DNA of 64,000 bases from Amycolatopsis deserti (GCF_014653945.1 NZ_BNAU01000004.1:124001-188000); one strand, 5' to 3'; counted from the stretch's first letter, positions 1 through 10,170 are shown. Translations and numbers: made by a program. The notes: a model not told the origin generated them from the sequence alone.

Positions 1-306
1 TACCGCAACCTGGGGCACGCGCTGCGGGACGGCAAGCTGGTGTTCCGGCAGGGCAGCCTGGTGCGGCGGCGGCAGGTGCTGTCGGCCGAGGGGGTGATCG
101 GCTGGGTGTTCCACCGGTCGTTCTTCCAGCGGCGGGCCGGGCTGATCTCGCTGACCGCGACCACCGCCGCGGGCCGGCAGCACTACACCGGCGTCGACAT
201 CCCGGCGGCCGAAGCCATCGCCCTCGCCGACGCCGCCGAACCCGGTCTGCTGGAGCCGTTCCTCATCCGGTCAGTCGCCGAGCCCGTCCGGGATCTCCGC
301 CGCTAA
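1..306 (+). CDS. Bacterial PH domain membrane protein (YdbT-like), C-terminal end
   Basis: The window opens inside this gene, in frame 1, so the start is missing. The visible 101 residues read like the last repeat of a YdbT/DUF304 (bPH2) protein. Recognisable parts are an N-terminal RNLGHALRDGKLVFRQG-like strand pair, then VLSAEGVIGWVFHRSFFQRR, then a LISLTATTAAG strand and a closing helix around IPAAEAIALAD. Family members usually carry several membrane segments and two or three bPH2 repeats, but none of that is visible here. The role is unknown beyond membrane association. It ends about 100 bp before the SARP regulator. Confidence 0.7.
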   Translation, partial: YRNLGHALRDGKLVFRQGSLVRRRQVLSAEGVIGWVFHRSFFQRRAGLISLTATTAAGRQHYTGVDIPAAEAIALADAAEPGLLEPFLIRSVAEPVRDLRR

Positions 307-407
307 CCGGAGCACACCGAGCGAGGTGCGGCAGGCCGTGCAGCTCCTTGCGCTGATCTGCTCGAGCGGACAGCGCCACGCGTCGATCAACTGGCAGAAT
401 CGGCCGG

Positions 408-3400
408 GTGCAGGTCGGGATGCTTGGCCCCTTCGAAGTGCGCACGGACGACGGCGCCCTCGCCGACGTGCCGGGCGCCCGGCTGCGCGGGCTGGTGGTT
501 GCCCTCGCGCTGCAAGCCGGCCGGGTCGTGCCCAAGGCGGCGCTCATCGACTGGATCTGGGGTGAGCAGCCCCCCGCGGACGCGGCCAACGCCCTGCAAC
601 GCCTGGTCTCCCGCCTCCGCAAGGCGTTGCCCGCCGGACTGGTCGAGGGGCAGCCGGACGGCTACCGGCTGCGGATCGAGCCCGACGACGTCGACGCGGT
701 CAAGTTCGAACGCCTCGTCGCCAAGGCCCGCGCGGACGACGAGCCGCAGCGGCTGCGTGAGGCCCTCGCGTTGTGGCGCGGTCCGGCCATGCAGGACGTC
801 GGCCTGCCGGACAGCGGCGCCTTCGACGGGGCGATCACCCGGCTCGAGGGCCTGCGGCTGGCCGCGCTGGAGGACCGGTTCGACGCCGAGATCCGCCTCG
901 GCAACGCCGCCGGCCTGGTCACCGAGCTGACCGACCTGGTGGCCGCGCACCCGGTGCGCGAACGGCTCGTCGCCGCGCTGATGCGTGCCCTCGTCGCGAC
1001 CGGCCGCGACACCGACGCGCTGCGGGTGTACGAGCGGACGAGGGAAACCCTGGCCGACGAGCTGGGCGTCGACCCGTCGCCGGAGCTCTCCGCGCTGCAC
1101 GTCGCGCTGCTGCGGGGCGAGGTGGAGCGGCCGGCGGAGAAGCAGAAGACCAACCTGCGCGCCGAGCTGACCAGTTTCGTCGGCAAGGACGCCGATGTCG
1201 CCGCGGTCCGCGAACTGGTCGCCGAGCACCGGCTCACCACCCTGATCGGCCCGGGCGGCGCCGGGAAGACCCGGCTGGCCGCGGAAACCACGCGCACGTT
1301 GCTCGGTGACCTGCCGGACGGGGCCTGGCTGGTGGAACTCGCCCCGCTCGGCCCGGACGGGGACGTCGCGCAGGCCACGCTCGCCGCGCTCAAGCTGCGT
1401 GACGCGCTGCTCGGCGACGCGCCGGACGCGGACCCGGCCGACCGGGTCGTCGCCGCGCTCCGCGAGCGGGCGGTGCTGCTGGTGCTGGACAACTGCGAGC
1501 ACGTGATCGAGTCCGCGGCGAAGTTCGCCCACCGGGTGCTCGGCGAGTGTCGCCGGCTGCGGATCCTCGCCACCAGCAGGGAACCCCTCGGCATCACCGG
1601 GGAAGCGCTCTGGCCGGTCGCGCCGCTGGCCCTGCCCGCCGAGGACGCCGACCCGGGCAAGATCGAATCCGCTCCCGCCGTCCAGCTGCTGCGGGACCGG
1701 GCCGGCGCGGTGCGCAAGGACCTCCCGGACGACGCCGGGACCCTGGCGACCATGGCGCGCATCTGCCGCGCGGTGGACGGGATCCCGCTGGCCATCGAAC
1801 TCGCCGCGGCCAGGTTGCGCACGATGTCGCTGGACCAGCTGGCCAACCGCCTGGACGACCGGTTCCGCCTGCTCACCGGCGGCAGCCGCACCGCGCTGCC
1901 GCGACAACGGACGCTGCGGGCCCTGATCGACTGGAGCTGGGAACTGCTCAGCGACGCCGAACGGACGGTGCTGCGCAGGCTCTCGGTGTTCTCCGGCGGC
2001 GCGAGCCTGGAAGCGGCCGAGCGGGTCTGCTCCGACGACGCCATCGAGTCGTGGGAGGTCCTCGAGCTGCTGACCGCGCTGAGCGAGAAATCGCTGGTGG
2101 TCGCCGAGGGCGAGGGCGCGCCGCGCTACCGGATGCTCGGCACGATCAAGGAGTACGCCGACCAGCGCCTCGCGGAGGCGGGGGAAAACGATTCCACGCG
2201 CCGCGCGCACCTGGCGTACTTCACCGAACTCGCCGAAACCGCGGAGCCGCACCTCCGCCGCGCCGAGCAGCTGGAATGGCTGGCGGTGCTCGAGGCCGAG
2301 CACGACAACATCGCCGCGGCGATGCGTGGCGCGCTCGCGGCCGGGGAGGCGGCCGGGGCGATGCGGCTCGCCGCCGCCGCGGGCTGGTACTGGTGGCTCG
2401 CCGGGCACAAGGCGGAGGGCAACGAGCTGATCCTGGCCGCCACCACGCTGCCCGGGGAGGTGGACGACGAGATCCGGGGCGTGGTGTACGCGTTCGTCTC
2501 CGGGTTCATGACGTCCGGCCGGGGCAGCGACCAGTTCAACGCGGTGGAGTGGATCCACAAGGCGTACGAGATCAGCCTGCGGGTGCGCAACCAGCACCCG
2601 TCGATGAGGTTCGCCGGCGCGATGGAACGCCTGCTGGAGGGCGCCGACGCGATGCTGACCGCGTTCGAGCCCCAGCTCACCGACGACGACCCGTGGGTGC
2701 GTGCCCTGGCCCGGCTGCAGCTGGGCAAGATGCGGGTCCAGCTCGGCCACGGCGGCTGGGACGCCGACACCTACTTGGAGGCGGCCCTCAACGAATTCCG
2801 CGCGCTCGGCGAACGGTGGGGGATTTCGTTCGCCCTGACCGAGCTGGCGGAGCGGATCGCCACGCGCGGCGAGTTCGCCCGGGCCTGTGAGCACTACGAA
2901 CAGGCGATCGTGGTCGTCACCGAGGTCGGCGCCATCGAGGACGTCGTGCGGATGCGGTCGCGGCAGGCGCAGCTGTACTGGTTCCTGGGCGATGCGGAGC
3001 GGAGCGCGGCCGCCATGGCCGAGGCGCAGCAGTACGCGGACCGGGTGGCCTGGCCGGAAGCGCTGGCCGAGCTGGCGCTGGCGAAAGCGGAACTCGCGCG
3101 CTGGCGCGGTGACGCCGAGCAGGCCCGCCGGGAGCTCGACGTCGCGATGGAGTTGCTGGGCGAGGACGCCGAGCGGCCGAACCACCGCGCCGTGTGGCAC
3201 GACCTGCTCGGCTACCTCGCCGAGGATCTCGGCGAGGCCCGGAAGCACCGCCGCGCGGCCGTCGAGGCGGCGTCCGAGCCGGGGCACCCGCTCATGATCG
3301 CCCAGGTGCTGGTCGGGGTCGCCGACTTCGCGCTGCGCGACGACCAGCCCGAGCGGGCCGCGCGGCTGCTCGGGGCGAGCACCGGCCTGCGCGGCCTGCT

Positions 3401-3539
3401 GGACCGCGCCCAGCCGGACGTGGCGCGGATCGAGCAGGCAACGCGAAGTCGCCTCGGTGACACGCGGTTCACCGAGGCGACTGGCGAGGGGCGGGACGCG
3501 GACTGGCGCGAGTTGGTCGCGGTCACGCTCGCTTCTTGA
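408..3539 (+). CDS. AfsR/SARP-type transcriptional regulator with ATPase and TPR domains
   Basis: Large pathway regulator of 1043 residues. An OmpR-type winged-helix DNA-binding domain (about residues 5-85) is followed by a BTAD domain (about 90-240). A STAND ATPase comes next, with Walker A GPGGAGKT at 281-288 and Walker B VLLVLDN at 356-362, and the C-terminal half is TPR-like helices. This is the classic AfsR order. The GTG at 408 gives the typical MLGPFEV-like N terminus; the ATG at 420 is the alternative. The 3' end overlaps the convergent exporter permease gene by 17 bp. Direct repeats at 11-12 bp spacing upstream of that exporter's ATPase gene suggest the exporter is its target (inference). 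Confidence 0.92.
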   Translation: MQVGMLGPFEVRTDDGALADVPGARLRGLVVALALQAGRVVPKAALIDWIWGEQPPADAANALQRLVSRLRKALPAGLVEGQPDGYRLRIEPDDVDAVKFERLVAKARADDEPQRLREALALWRGPAMQDVGLPDSGAFDGAITRLEGLRLAALEDRFDAEIRLGNAAGLVTELTDLVAAHPVRERLVAALMRALVATGRDTDALRVYERTRETLADELGVDPSPELSALHVALLRGEVERPAEKQKTNLRAELTSFVGKDADVAAVRELVAEHRLTTLIGPGGAGKTRLAAETTRTLLGDLPDGAWLVELAPLGPDGDVAQATLAALKLRDALLGDAPDADPADRVVAALRERAVLLVLDNCEHVIESAAKFAHRVLGECRRLRILATSREPLGITGEALWPVAPLALPAEDADPGKIESAPAVQLLRDRAGAVRKDLPDDAGTLATMARICRAVDGIPLAIELAAARLRTMSLDQLANRLDDRFRLLTGGSRTALPRQRTLRALIDWSWELLSDAERTVLRRLSVFSGGASLEAAERVCSDDAIESWEVLELLTALSEKSLVVAEGEGAPRYRMLGTIKEYADQRLAEAGENDSTRRAHLAYFTELAETAEPHLRRAEQLEWLAVLEAEHDNIAAAMRGALAAGEAAGAMRLAAAAGWYWWLAGHKAEGNELILAATTLPGEVDDEIRGVVYAFVSGFMTSGRGSDQFNAVEWIHKAYEISLRVRNQHPSMRFAGAMERLLEGADAMLTAFEPQLTDDDPWVRALARLQLGKMRVQLGHGGWDADTYLEAALNEFRALGERWGISFALTELAERIATRGEFARACEHYEQAIVVVTEVGAIEDVVRMRSRQAQLYWFLGDAERSAAAMAEAQQYADRVAWPEALAELALAKAELARWRGDAEQARRELDVAMELLGEDAERPNHRAVWHDLLGYLAEDLGEARKHRRAAVEAASEPGHPLMIAQVLVGVADFALRDDQPERAARLLGASTGLRGLLDRAQPDVARIEQATRSRLGDTRFTEATGEGRDADWRELVAVTLAS

Positions 3540-4262
3540 ACGTGGCGGACGCCCACAGGTAGCCGACGAGGGCGATCCCGACGCACCAGGCGAGGGCGGC
3601 GATCAGGTCACCGGTGGCGGGCCCACCGCTCAGCAGCCCGCGCAGGGTTTCGATGATCGGCGTGAAGGGCTGGTACTCGGCGAACTCCCGCAGGCCAGGC
3701 CCCATCTTTTCGGCCGGCACGATCGCGCTGCTGAAGAAGGGCAGCATCACCAGCGGCACCGACGCCATGCCCGCGGTTTCCACCGACTTCGCCGCCAGGC
3801 CCAGAGCGACGGTCAGCCAGCCGGTCGCGAGACCGAGCAGGACGACGACGCCGAGCACGCCGAGCCAGTCGAGGAAGCTCGCCGACGGGCTGAACCCGAG
3901 CAGGAACGCCACGCCGACGAGTGCCGCGATGGCGAGCAGGTTGGTCAGCACGCTGGCGATGACGTGGCCGTTCAGCACCGCGCCGCGGGAGACGTCCATG
4001 ACCTTGAACCGGTTGATGATGCCCTTGGTCATGTCCGAGCTCACCGCCGTCGCGACGCCCCCGAGTCCGTAGCAGACGGCCATCAGCATCAGGCCGGGCG
4101 TCGCGTAGTCGACGTAGTCGACACCGACGCTGAACGCGTCGCCGAGCATGTACACGAACATCACCATGACCACGACCGGCATCAGGACCGCGTTGAAGAC
4201 GGTGACCGGGTTGCGGGCGATGTGCTTGAAGTTGCGGCGCAACATGACGAGCGAGTGGGAGT

Positions 4263-4266
<4 letters not shown>
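3523..4266 (-). CDS. ABC-2 type exporter permease, DrrB family
   Basis: A 247-residue integral membrane permease with six predicted hydrophobic segments and an N-terminal RRNFKHIARNP amphipathic stretch, as in daunorubicin-resistance DrrB proteins. The motif FTPIIETLRGLL near the C terminus is typical of the ABC2_membrane family. Its ATG overlaps the stop of the ATPase gene (ATGA), so the two are translationally coupled. Together they would form an efflux pump for a hydrophobic drug or lipid; the substrate cannot be read from sequence. Confidence 0.92.
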
Positions 4267-5195
<929 letters not shown>

Positions 5196-5217
5196 GGGAC
5201 CACTGTCGGGGCGCGCG

Positions 5218-5258
5218 CTGACACCACCCTGTCCCCGCCCTGACACCGGTCCTGACAC
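5218..5258 (-). promoter_or_regulatory. SARP-like heptamer direct repeats upstream of drrA
   Basis: On the plus strand CTGACAC occurs at 5218-5224, 5240-5246 and 5252-5258, with a degenerate CTGTCCC at 5229-5235. Starts are therefore 11, 11 and 12 bp apart. SARP regulators are known to bind heptameric direct repeats at 11-bp spacing just upstream of the -10 box. About 10 nt after the promoter-proximal repeat (minus strand) there is a GACAGT hexamer and then the drrA ATG. Assignment to the neighbouring SARP is inference. Confidence 0.5.
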
Positions 5259-5275
5259 CGGCGGAAGCCGACTCG

Positions 5276-6148
5276 CTACCGCGGGATCCTCGTGAGCTTG
5301 TCCGGGTTGGTCACGGAGTAGATGCCCCGCACCCGGTCGCCGGCCGGGGTCAGGTCGAGGACCAGCACGGCGAACGGCGAGTCGCCGGAGAACAACAACG
5401 CGGACGGGTCGCCGTTCACCCGGCGGTACCGGATGTCGAAGGTCCCCCGCGCGTTCGCCGTGACGCCGACGAGCAGCTGCGCGACCGCGTCCCGGCCGTG
5501 CACCGGCTGCCGGCTGGTGGCCGCGCCCTTGCCGCCACCGTCTGTCCACAGTGTCACGTCCGGGGCGAGCACACGGAGAAGCGCTTCGAGGTCGCCGCCC
5601 ATGGCCGCCTCGACGAACCGTTCGGTGACCTCCTGCTGCACGCGGGCGTCGACGCGGTATCGCGGCCGCCGGGCCCGGACGTGCTCGCGGGCGCGGTGGG
5701 CGAGCTGGCGCACGGCTTCGGGGCTGCGGCCAAGGATGTCCGCGATCTCGCCGTGCGGGTAGCCGAACACGTCGTGCAGCACGAACACCGCGCGTTCGGC
5801 TGGGCTGAGTGTTTCCAGTACGACCAGCAGCGCCATCGAGGACGATTCGGCGCGCAGCACGGGGTCGGGCGGATCGGTCACGACCGGTTCCGGCAGCCAC
5901 TGGCCGACGTAGGTCTCGCGGCGGCGGCTCAGCGCGGTCCGGCGGGCGAGGGCCTTGTTGACCGCGATGCGCACCAGGTAGGCGCGGGGAGTCCCGACCT
6001 GCGCGTTGTCGGCGGCCTCCCATCCGAGCCAGGTTTCCTGGAGCACGTCTTCGGTGTCGGCGACGCTGCCGAGCATGTCGTAGACGATCGCGAACAGCAG
6101 TTCGCGGTGCTCGACGAACGTCCGCGTGGCGAAATCCGGGTCTGTCAT
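5276..6148 (-). CDS. ECF41-family RNA polymerase sigma factor (SigJ-like) with SnoaL-like C-terminal domain
   Basis: A 290-residue extracytoplasmic-function sigma factor. Region 2 is at about 10-75 and region 4 at about 112-160, followed by an NTF2/SnoaL-like domain. The three ECF41 signatures are all present: WLPEP at 84-88 in the linker, DGGGK at 203-207 and NPDKL at 281-285. In this family the C-terminal domain acts in place of an anti-sigma factor. The ATG at 6148 is preceded by a good AGGAGG, so an in-frame start further upstream is not needed. It is divergent from an amidohydrolase-bicupin pair that may be its regulon (inference). Confidence 0.93.
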   Translation of the reverse strand: MTDPDFATRTFVEHRELLFAIVYDMLGSVADTEDVLQETWLGWEAADNAQVGTPRAYLVRIAVNKALARRTALSRRRETYVGQWLPEPVVTDPPDPVLRAESSSMALLVVLETLSPAERAVFVLHDVFGYPHGEIADILGRSPEAVRQLAHRAREHVRARRPRYRVDARVQQEVTERFVEAAMGGDLEALLRVLAPDVTLWTDGGGKGAATSRQPVHGRDAVAQLLVGVTANARGTFDIRYRRVNGDPSALLFSGDSPFAVLVLDLTPAGDRVRGIYSVTNPDKLTRIPR

Positions 6149-6193
6149 GGTGTCTGCCTCCTGCAGGTCTGAGAGCGGCGCCGGCGTCCGGAA

Positions 6194-6239
6194 CGTGACA
6201 TCCCGGTCGCGAATGTGGCCCACGTCTCGTCGTGTCACG
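6194..6239. promoter_or_regulatory. Divergent TGTCACG inverted repeat between sigma factor and amidohydrolase
   Basis: CGTGACA at 6194-6200 and TGTCACG at 6233-6239 face outward toward the sigma gene and the amidohydrolase gene. TGTCAC matches the -35 element reported for ECF41 promoters. I could not see the expected CGTC -10 at the right spacing on either side, so this is a partial match only. Confidence 0.3.
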
Positions 6240-6309
6240 TCCCGCCGCCCCGCCGAGCACTTGGTTGACGCGAGCCGGGACGGACCCGGCCGTGTTCGAG
6301 GAGGCGATG

Positions 6310-7425
6310 ATGCGAACCCTCATTCGCGACGTCCGGGTGTTCGACGGCGAGCAGACCACGACCCGCACCGACGTGCTGATCGACGGCGACCGGATCGCGG
6401 AGCCCGACGGCAGGCCCGCCGACGTCCTGGTGGACGGAACCGGGCGGACCCTGCTGCCCGGCTTGATCGACGCGCACACCCACACGTTCGACGGGAACCT
6501 GGCACAGGCACTGGAGTTCGGCGTGACGACCGAACTGGACATGTTCTGCCTGCCGGCGAACCTGTCCCGGCAGCGCGCCCTGGCCGCCGAGCGCGACGAC
6601 GTCGCGGACATCCGCAGCTCCGGCGTTCTCGCGACCGCGCCCGGCGGGCACCCCAGCCAGCTGATGTCCGCGCTCGGCGACGCGCTGGGGGACGCCGCCG
6701 GGCCGTTCGACACCGTCGCGACGGCCGATCAGGCGGCGGCGTTCGTCGCGGCCCGGCGTGCGGAAGGAGCCGACTACCTGAAGGTGGTCGTCGACGACGG
6801 CACCGTGCACGGCGCCGACCTGCCGGTACTGGCGCCGGAGGTGGTGGCCGCGCTCGTCGAGGCCGCGCACGCGGCGGGGCTGGCGGTGATCGCACACGCG
6901 ATCACCGCGGCCGAGGTCGAGATCGCGCTCGACGCCGGTGTGGACGGCCTCGCGCACGTCTGGGTCGACGCGGGACCGGGCACTGCCGACCTCGCGGAAC
7001 GGGTGGCGGCGCAGGGTGTGTTCGTGGTGAGCACCCTGGTGTACTTCGAGGTGATCAGCGGTCAGGCAGGCGCGGATCACGCACTTCCCGGCAGCGGGAC
7101 GGGCGCGGTGCGGGTGGCGAGCGCCCTTCGCGCGGCGGGTGTGCCGCTGCTGGCCGGCACCGACTCGACCCCGTTCGCGCCGATCCACGGCGAAAGCCTG
7201 CACCGCGAACTGGTCCTGTTGACCGAAGCGGGACTCACCCCGGAGGAGGCACTGGCCGCGGCGACCAGCGTGCCGGCTCGCCACTTCGGGCTGAGCGACC
7301 GCGGCCGCGTCGCACCGGGCCTGCGCGCCGACCTGGTGCTGGTCGACGGCGACCCGACACACGACATCACCGCCACCCGCTCGATCGTCGACGTCTGGCG
7401 GCGCGGCGTTCGCCAGTCCCGCTGA
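6310..7425 (+). CDS. Amidohydrolase family protein
   Basis: A 371-residue metal-dependent hydrolase of the imidazolonepropionase-like class. The N-terminal beta domain leads into IDAHTHTF, with metal-ligand histidines at 56 and 58. A YLKVVVDDG lysine stretch, histidines in AHAIT and AHVWVD, and AGTDSTPF with a candidate catalytic Asp follow. The C terminus returns to the beta domain (ADLVLVDGDPT). Two ATGs lie in tandem at 6307 and 6310; the second has the better distance to GAGGAGG. The substrate is unknown. The bicupin gene follows after 23 bp, indicating an operon. Confidence 0.88.
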   Translation: MRTLIRDVRVFDGEQTTTRTDVLIDGDRIAEPDGRPADVLVDGTGRTLLPGLIDAHTHTFDGNLAQALEFGVTTELDMFCLPANLSRQRALAAERDDVADIRSSGVLATAPGGHPSQLMSALGDALGDAAGPFDTVATADQAAAFVAARRAEGADYLKVVVDDGTVHGADLPVLAPEVVAALVEAAHAAGLAVIAHAITAAEVEIALDAGVDGLAHVWVDAGPGTADLAERVAAQGVFVVSTLVYFEVISGQAGADHALPGSGTGAVRVASALRAAGVPLLAGTDSTPFAPIHGESLHRELVLLTEAGLTPEEALAAATSVPARHFGLSDRGRVAPGLRADLVLVDGDPTHDITATRSIVDVWRRGVRQSR

Positions 7426-7448
7426 CCACCATCCCGAGAGGAACCCCC

Positions 7449-8318
7449 ATGCCCGACAACCGTTTCTTCCTGCTGCCCGCCGACGGCTCACGACCGGCTC
7501 CGGCCCCGTCCTGGGCGATGGTCAAGGCCACGGCCGAGGACACCCAGGGCCGTTTCACCTTGCTGGAGGTCCACGGCGAGGTCGAGCTGCCCGAACACGT
7601 GCACGACGTCGCCGACGAGTTCGTCTACGTCATCGACGGCGGACTCGACGTGGACATCCACCGCACCACGCACCACCTCACCGCCGGGATGTGCCTGATG
7701 GTGCCGCGCGGCGTGCCCCACGCCATCCGCACCCCGGTCGCGCCGGCGCGCGCGTTGCACCTGCTCTCGCCCGGTGCTGCGCGTATCGAGGGTGACGCCA
7801 CGGGCGAGGAGTGGGGCGAGGTGGATCGCGGCTACGTGCTGGCGCGAGGTGAGGCGCGGCCGGGCCGGATCCCGGTGCCGCCCGCGTTCAGCGTGAAGGC
7901 CCGCGCCGCTGACACCGGCGGGCTGTTCTCGTTGCTGGAGGTCACCGTGGCCCAGCCGATTCCGCGCCACACGCACCACGTCGCCGACGAGTGCGTCTAC
8001 GTCCTCGACGGGGCACTGGAGATCGATTTCGGCGGCCGGACCCACACCGCCGGGAAGGGCCAGTTCGTCCTGCTGCCACACGGACAACCGCACGCGCTGC
8101 GGCCGGGTTCGGCGCCACCGCCGCGGGTCGTGCAGATCTCCGCACCCGGCGGCTGGGAACACGTGGTGGAAGCACTCATCGAACACCGGACGGAGGTGAG
8201 TAAAGCGGGCCGCTTCGACCCAGCCGCACTGAACCGCTACACCCGCCCCCACCACGTAACCTACGTGGCCGAAGCCGGCAGCGCACTCACCACCGGCCGC
8301 GAGCGGCCGCGTCGTTGA
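7449..8318 (+). CDS. Bicupin (two tandem cupin domains)
   Basis: A 289-residue protein built of two homologous cupin halves. The first holds PEHVHDVADEFVYVIDGG and LMVPRGVPHAI; the second holds PRHTHHVADECVYVLDGA and VLLPHGQPHAL. Both halves keep the HxH-x-E and distal His metal-binding pattern, so each may bind a metal. Such proteins range from dioxygenases to sugar-binding proteins, and the activity here is unknown. An AGAGGAAC ribosome site precedes the ATG. It is co-transcribed with the amidohydrolase. Confidence 0.88.
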   Translation: MPDNRFFLLPADGSRPAPAPSWAMVKATAEDTQGRFTLLEVHGEVELPEHVHDVADEFVYVIDGGLDVDIHRTTHHLTAGMCLMVPRGVPHAIRTPVAPARALHLLSPGAARIEGDATGEEWGEVDRGYVLARGEARPGRIPVPPAFSVKARAADTGGLFSLLEVTVAQPIPRHTHHVADECVYVLDGALEIDFGGRTHTAGKGQFVLLPHGQPHALRPGSAPPPRVVQISAPGGWEHVVEALIEHRTEVSKAGRFDPAALNRYTRPHHVTYVAEAGSALTTGRERPRR

Positions 8319-8511
8319 CGGACCGGAGCGGGAGCTGCTGAGCCTCGTCGCCATCGCCGGGGCTTACCGACCACAGTGGACCCCGCGGCGTCGACGACGA
8401 GGCGCGCGAGCCGTGGGGCCGCAGCCGGTGACCAAGATGCCGACGGCGATGCCGGCACCGGCGCGAGGCCTCAGGACAACATGGACGAGGTGCTCGCCCA
8501 AGCGTCGTGGG

Positions 8512-8709
8512 TCACCGCGTCCCGTCGGCCAGCCGGGCGGGGATGGGGGCGAGGGCGTAGTTGGCCCAGACGAAGGCGTCCATTTGGTGCTGGTCGCCGG
8601 AGAGGTTGCACCTTGTCCACTTGAGCACGGCGCGGATGCCGTCGAGGTCGCCGGCGGCGTAGGGGGAGAAGAACCGCGCGATGGCCTCGATCTTGGGGTC
8701 GGTGGTCAC
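8512..8709 (-). pseudogene. NTF2/SnoaL-like protein with internal deletion
   Basis: From a GTG at 8709 the frame reads TTDPKIEAIARFFSPYAAGDL, a typical SnoaL-like N terminus, then WTRCNLSGDQHQMDAFVWANY, which resembles the family's C-terminal end, closing in PIPARLADGTR. The total is only 65 residues against the usual 130 or so, and the central beta-sheet is missing. I read this as an in-frame internal deletion. It is divergent from a LysR gene that is itself broken. Confidence 0.6.
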
Positions 8710-8877
8710 GGGGATGGGGTTCCTTTCGATCACTGCGGTCCGTGTGGTCGTGCGGTACGCCGATGCGGCGTCGGGCACGGCCGTCGACTGAAGTCTGCGG
8801 CGGGCGGTGCCGTGAAGGGAAACAACGATCTGGCGTGCGGGGCACCACGCATCGGTGTGGCGGCTACGGTGTCGACT

Positions 8878-9795
8878 GTGGACGACCTCGACCTCGGGCA
8901 GCTGCGATCGTTCCTGGCCGTGACGCGGGAGCGCTCGATCACCCGTGCGGGCGTGGCGCTCAACCTGACGCAGCAGGCCGTGTCGAAGCACGTGCGGCAA
9001 CTGGAGCGCTCGCTCGGCGTCACGCTGCTGGTGCGCACCTCTCGCGGTGTCCTGCTGACCGCGGCCGGGGAGCAGCTGGCCGCCGATGCACCGGCCCTGC
9101 TCCACGACGTCGGCCGGGTGGCCGAGCGGGCGCGGGCGGCGGGCGGCGCCGAGTCCGGCACGCTGCGGCTGGTGTGCTGTCCCGCGACCACCGCCCTCTT
9201 CGCCGTTGCCGTGGTCGAGTCGCTGGAGGCGACGGTCCCGGGACTACAGGTCACGATGACAACCGCGTAGAGTCCTCGGGAGGAGCTCGAGCTGCTCGAT
9301 GCCGGTCGTGCGGACGCGTCGTTCATGTGGCTGCCGCTCGGCGAGGTCGGGCTCCACCACGCGGTGGTACGCCGAGACCGCCGGGCCGTGGCGCTTCCCC
9401 CGCGCCATCGCCTGGCCGGCCGCGCCACGCTCACGCTCGCCGACCTCGCCGACGAGCCGGTCGTCCGTCCGGCGGTGCTGACCTCCGCCGAGGCCGAGCG
9501 GTTCTGGCTGGCGGACCCCCGCCCCGGCGGCCGGCCCGCGCCGCGAGGGCCGGTCCTGCCCTGCGTGGAGGACGCCCTGCTGGAGGTCGCCCGCGGTCGC
9601 GGCGTCTGGTTCGCGCCGCAGCCGCTGAGCGCCGTGATCCCGCTCGGCGGCCTGCGGTGGGTCGAGGTCGAGGACGCCGAGCCCTTCGACCTCGCCGTGG
9701 TGTGGACCGACCGCGCCCCGCAGGCGCTGGTCGGGCGGCTCGTCGCCGAAGTGCGCAGCGTGCTGGGCGAGGGCCGGCGGGTGCGGGTGGCCTGA
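8878..9795 (+). pseudogene. LysR-family regulator interrupted by an in-frame amber codon
   Basis: The GTG at 8878 opens a normal LysR helix-turn-helix (DLGQLRSFLAVTRERSITRA, then LTQQAVSKHVRQLE). The frame runs to a TAG at 9268-9270 and continues in the same frame for another 175 codons without a shift. That part encodes the effector-binding domain (SFMWLPLGEVGLHHAVVRRD onward). A single base change (for example TGG to TAG) would explain it. It could be a sequencing error or a true nonsense mutation. The product as written is only a truncated 130-residue DNA-binding part. Confidence 0.75.
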
Positions 9796-9804
9796 TCCCG
9801 GGGG

Positions 9805-9969
9805 TCAGGCGATCGCGAAGCCGGACGAGCGCAGCGCCGACAGGGCGGCCTCCACGCGCTCCTCGGGGACGAGGACCAGGTCGGCGAGGTAGGTCGAGGC
9901 GACGAAGACCGGCACGGCCGCCCGCGCCAGCGGCGTCAGCACGGCGGCGAGCAGACCCGGCTCGTCGCG
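9805..9969 (-). pseudogene. ACT-domain protein, C-terminal fragment
   Basis: On the minus strand the frame RDEPGLLAAVLTPLARAA, then VPVFVASTYLADLVLVPEER, then ALSALRSSGFAIA and stop is a clear ACT-domain C terminus of the small amino-acid-sensor type. The N-terminal half is absent. The homology stops at about 9970, exactly where the inverted piece of the GNAT gene begins, so the two breaks share one rearrangement. Confidence 0.6.
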
Positions 9970-9971
9970 GG

Positions 9972-10170
9972 GAGCTCGCGGCCTTCCTCGTGGGTTTCCT
10001 GTCGCAGACCGAGCTGGACACGGCGTACATCCACTTCGTCGGCGTCGACCCCGCCCTGCAGGGGCAGGCGTGGGACGGGCGCTCTACCGCGCGTTCTTCG
10101 GCGTCGCCAGTGTCGGGTTCACCGCGAGCGAGGTCGTCCCCGACTACGACGGTCCAGGGCTCGCGCGCTC
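9972..10170 (+). pseudogene. GNAT acetyltransferase, C-terminal fragment (inverted and frameshifted)
   Basis: The plus strand encodes ELAAFLVGFLSQTELDTAYI, then HFVGVDPALQGQ, the acetyl-CoA-binding core of a GNAT enzyme. After about 10068 the homology moves one frame over: GALYRAFFGVAS, then VGFTASEVVPDYDGPG. About 25 residues between those blocks appear to be deleted. The matching N-terminal half lies on the opposite strand immediately to the right. Confidence 0.65.

Noticed and set aside
387..3287. Long open frame antisense to the SARP gene
   Set aside because: A high-GC codon-bias shadow: composition is Arg/Pro/Gly/His-rich with no domain, while the plus-strand frame shows clear motifs.
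6233..6310. Complete ECF41 promoter for the amidohydrolase
   Set aside because: The -35-like TGTCAC is present but no CGTC -10 was seen at the proper spacing, so only the half-site is reported.
8319..8511. Remnant of a membrane protein on the minus strand
   Set aside because: A short hydrophobic run (GAGIAVGILVTG) is visible but too short and isolated to support a gene.
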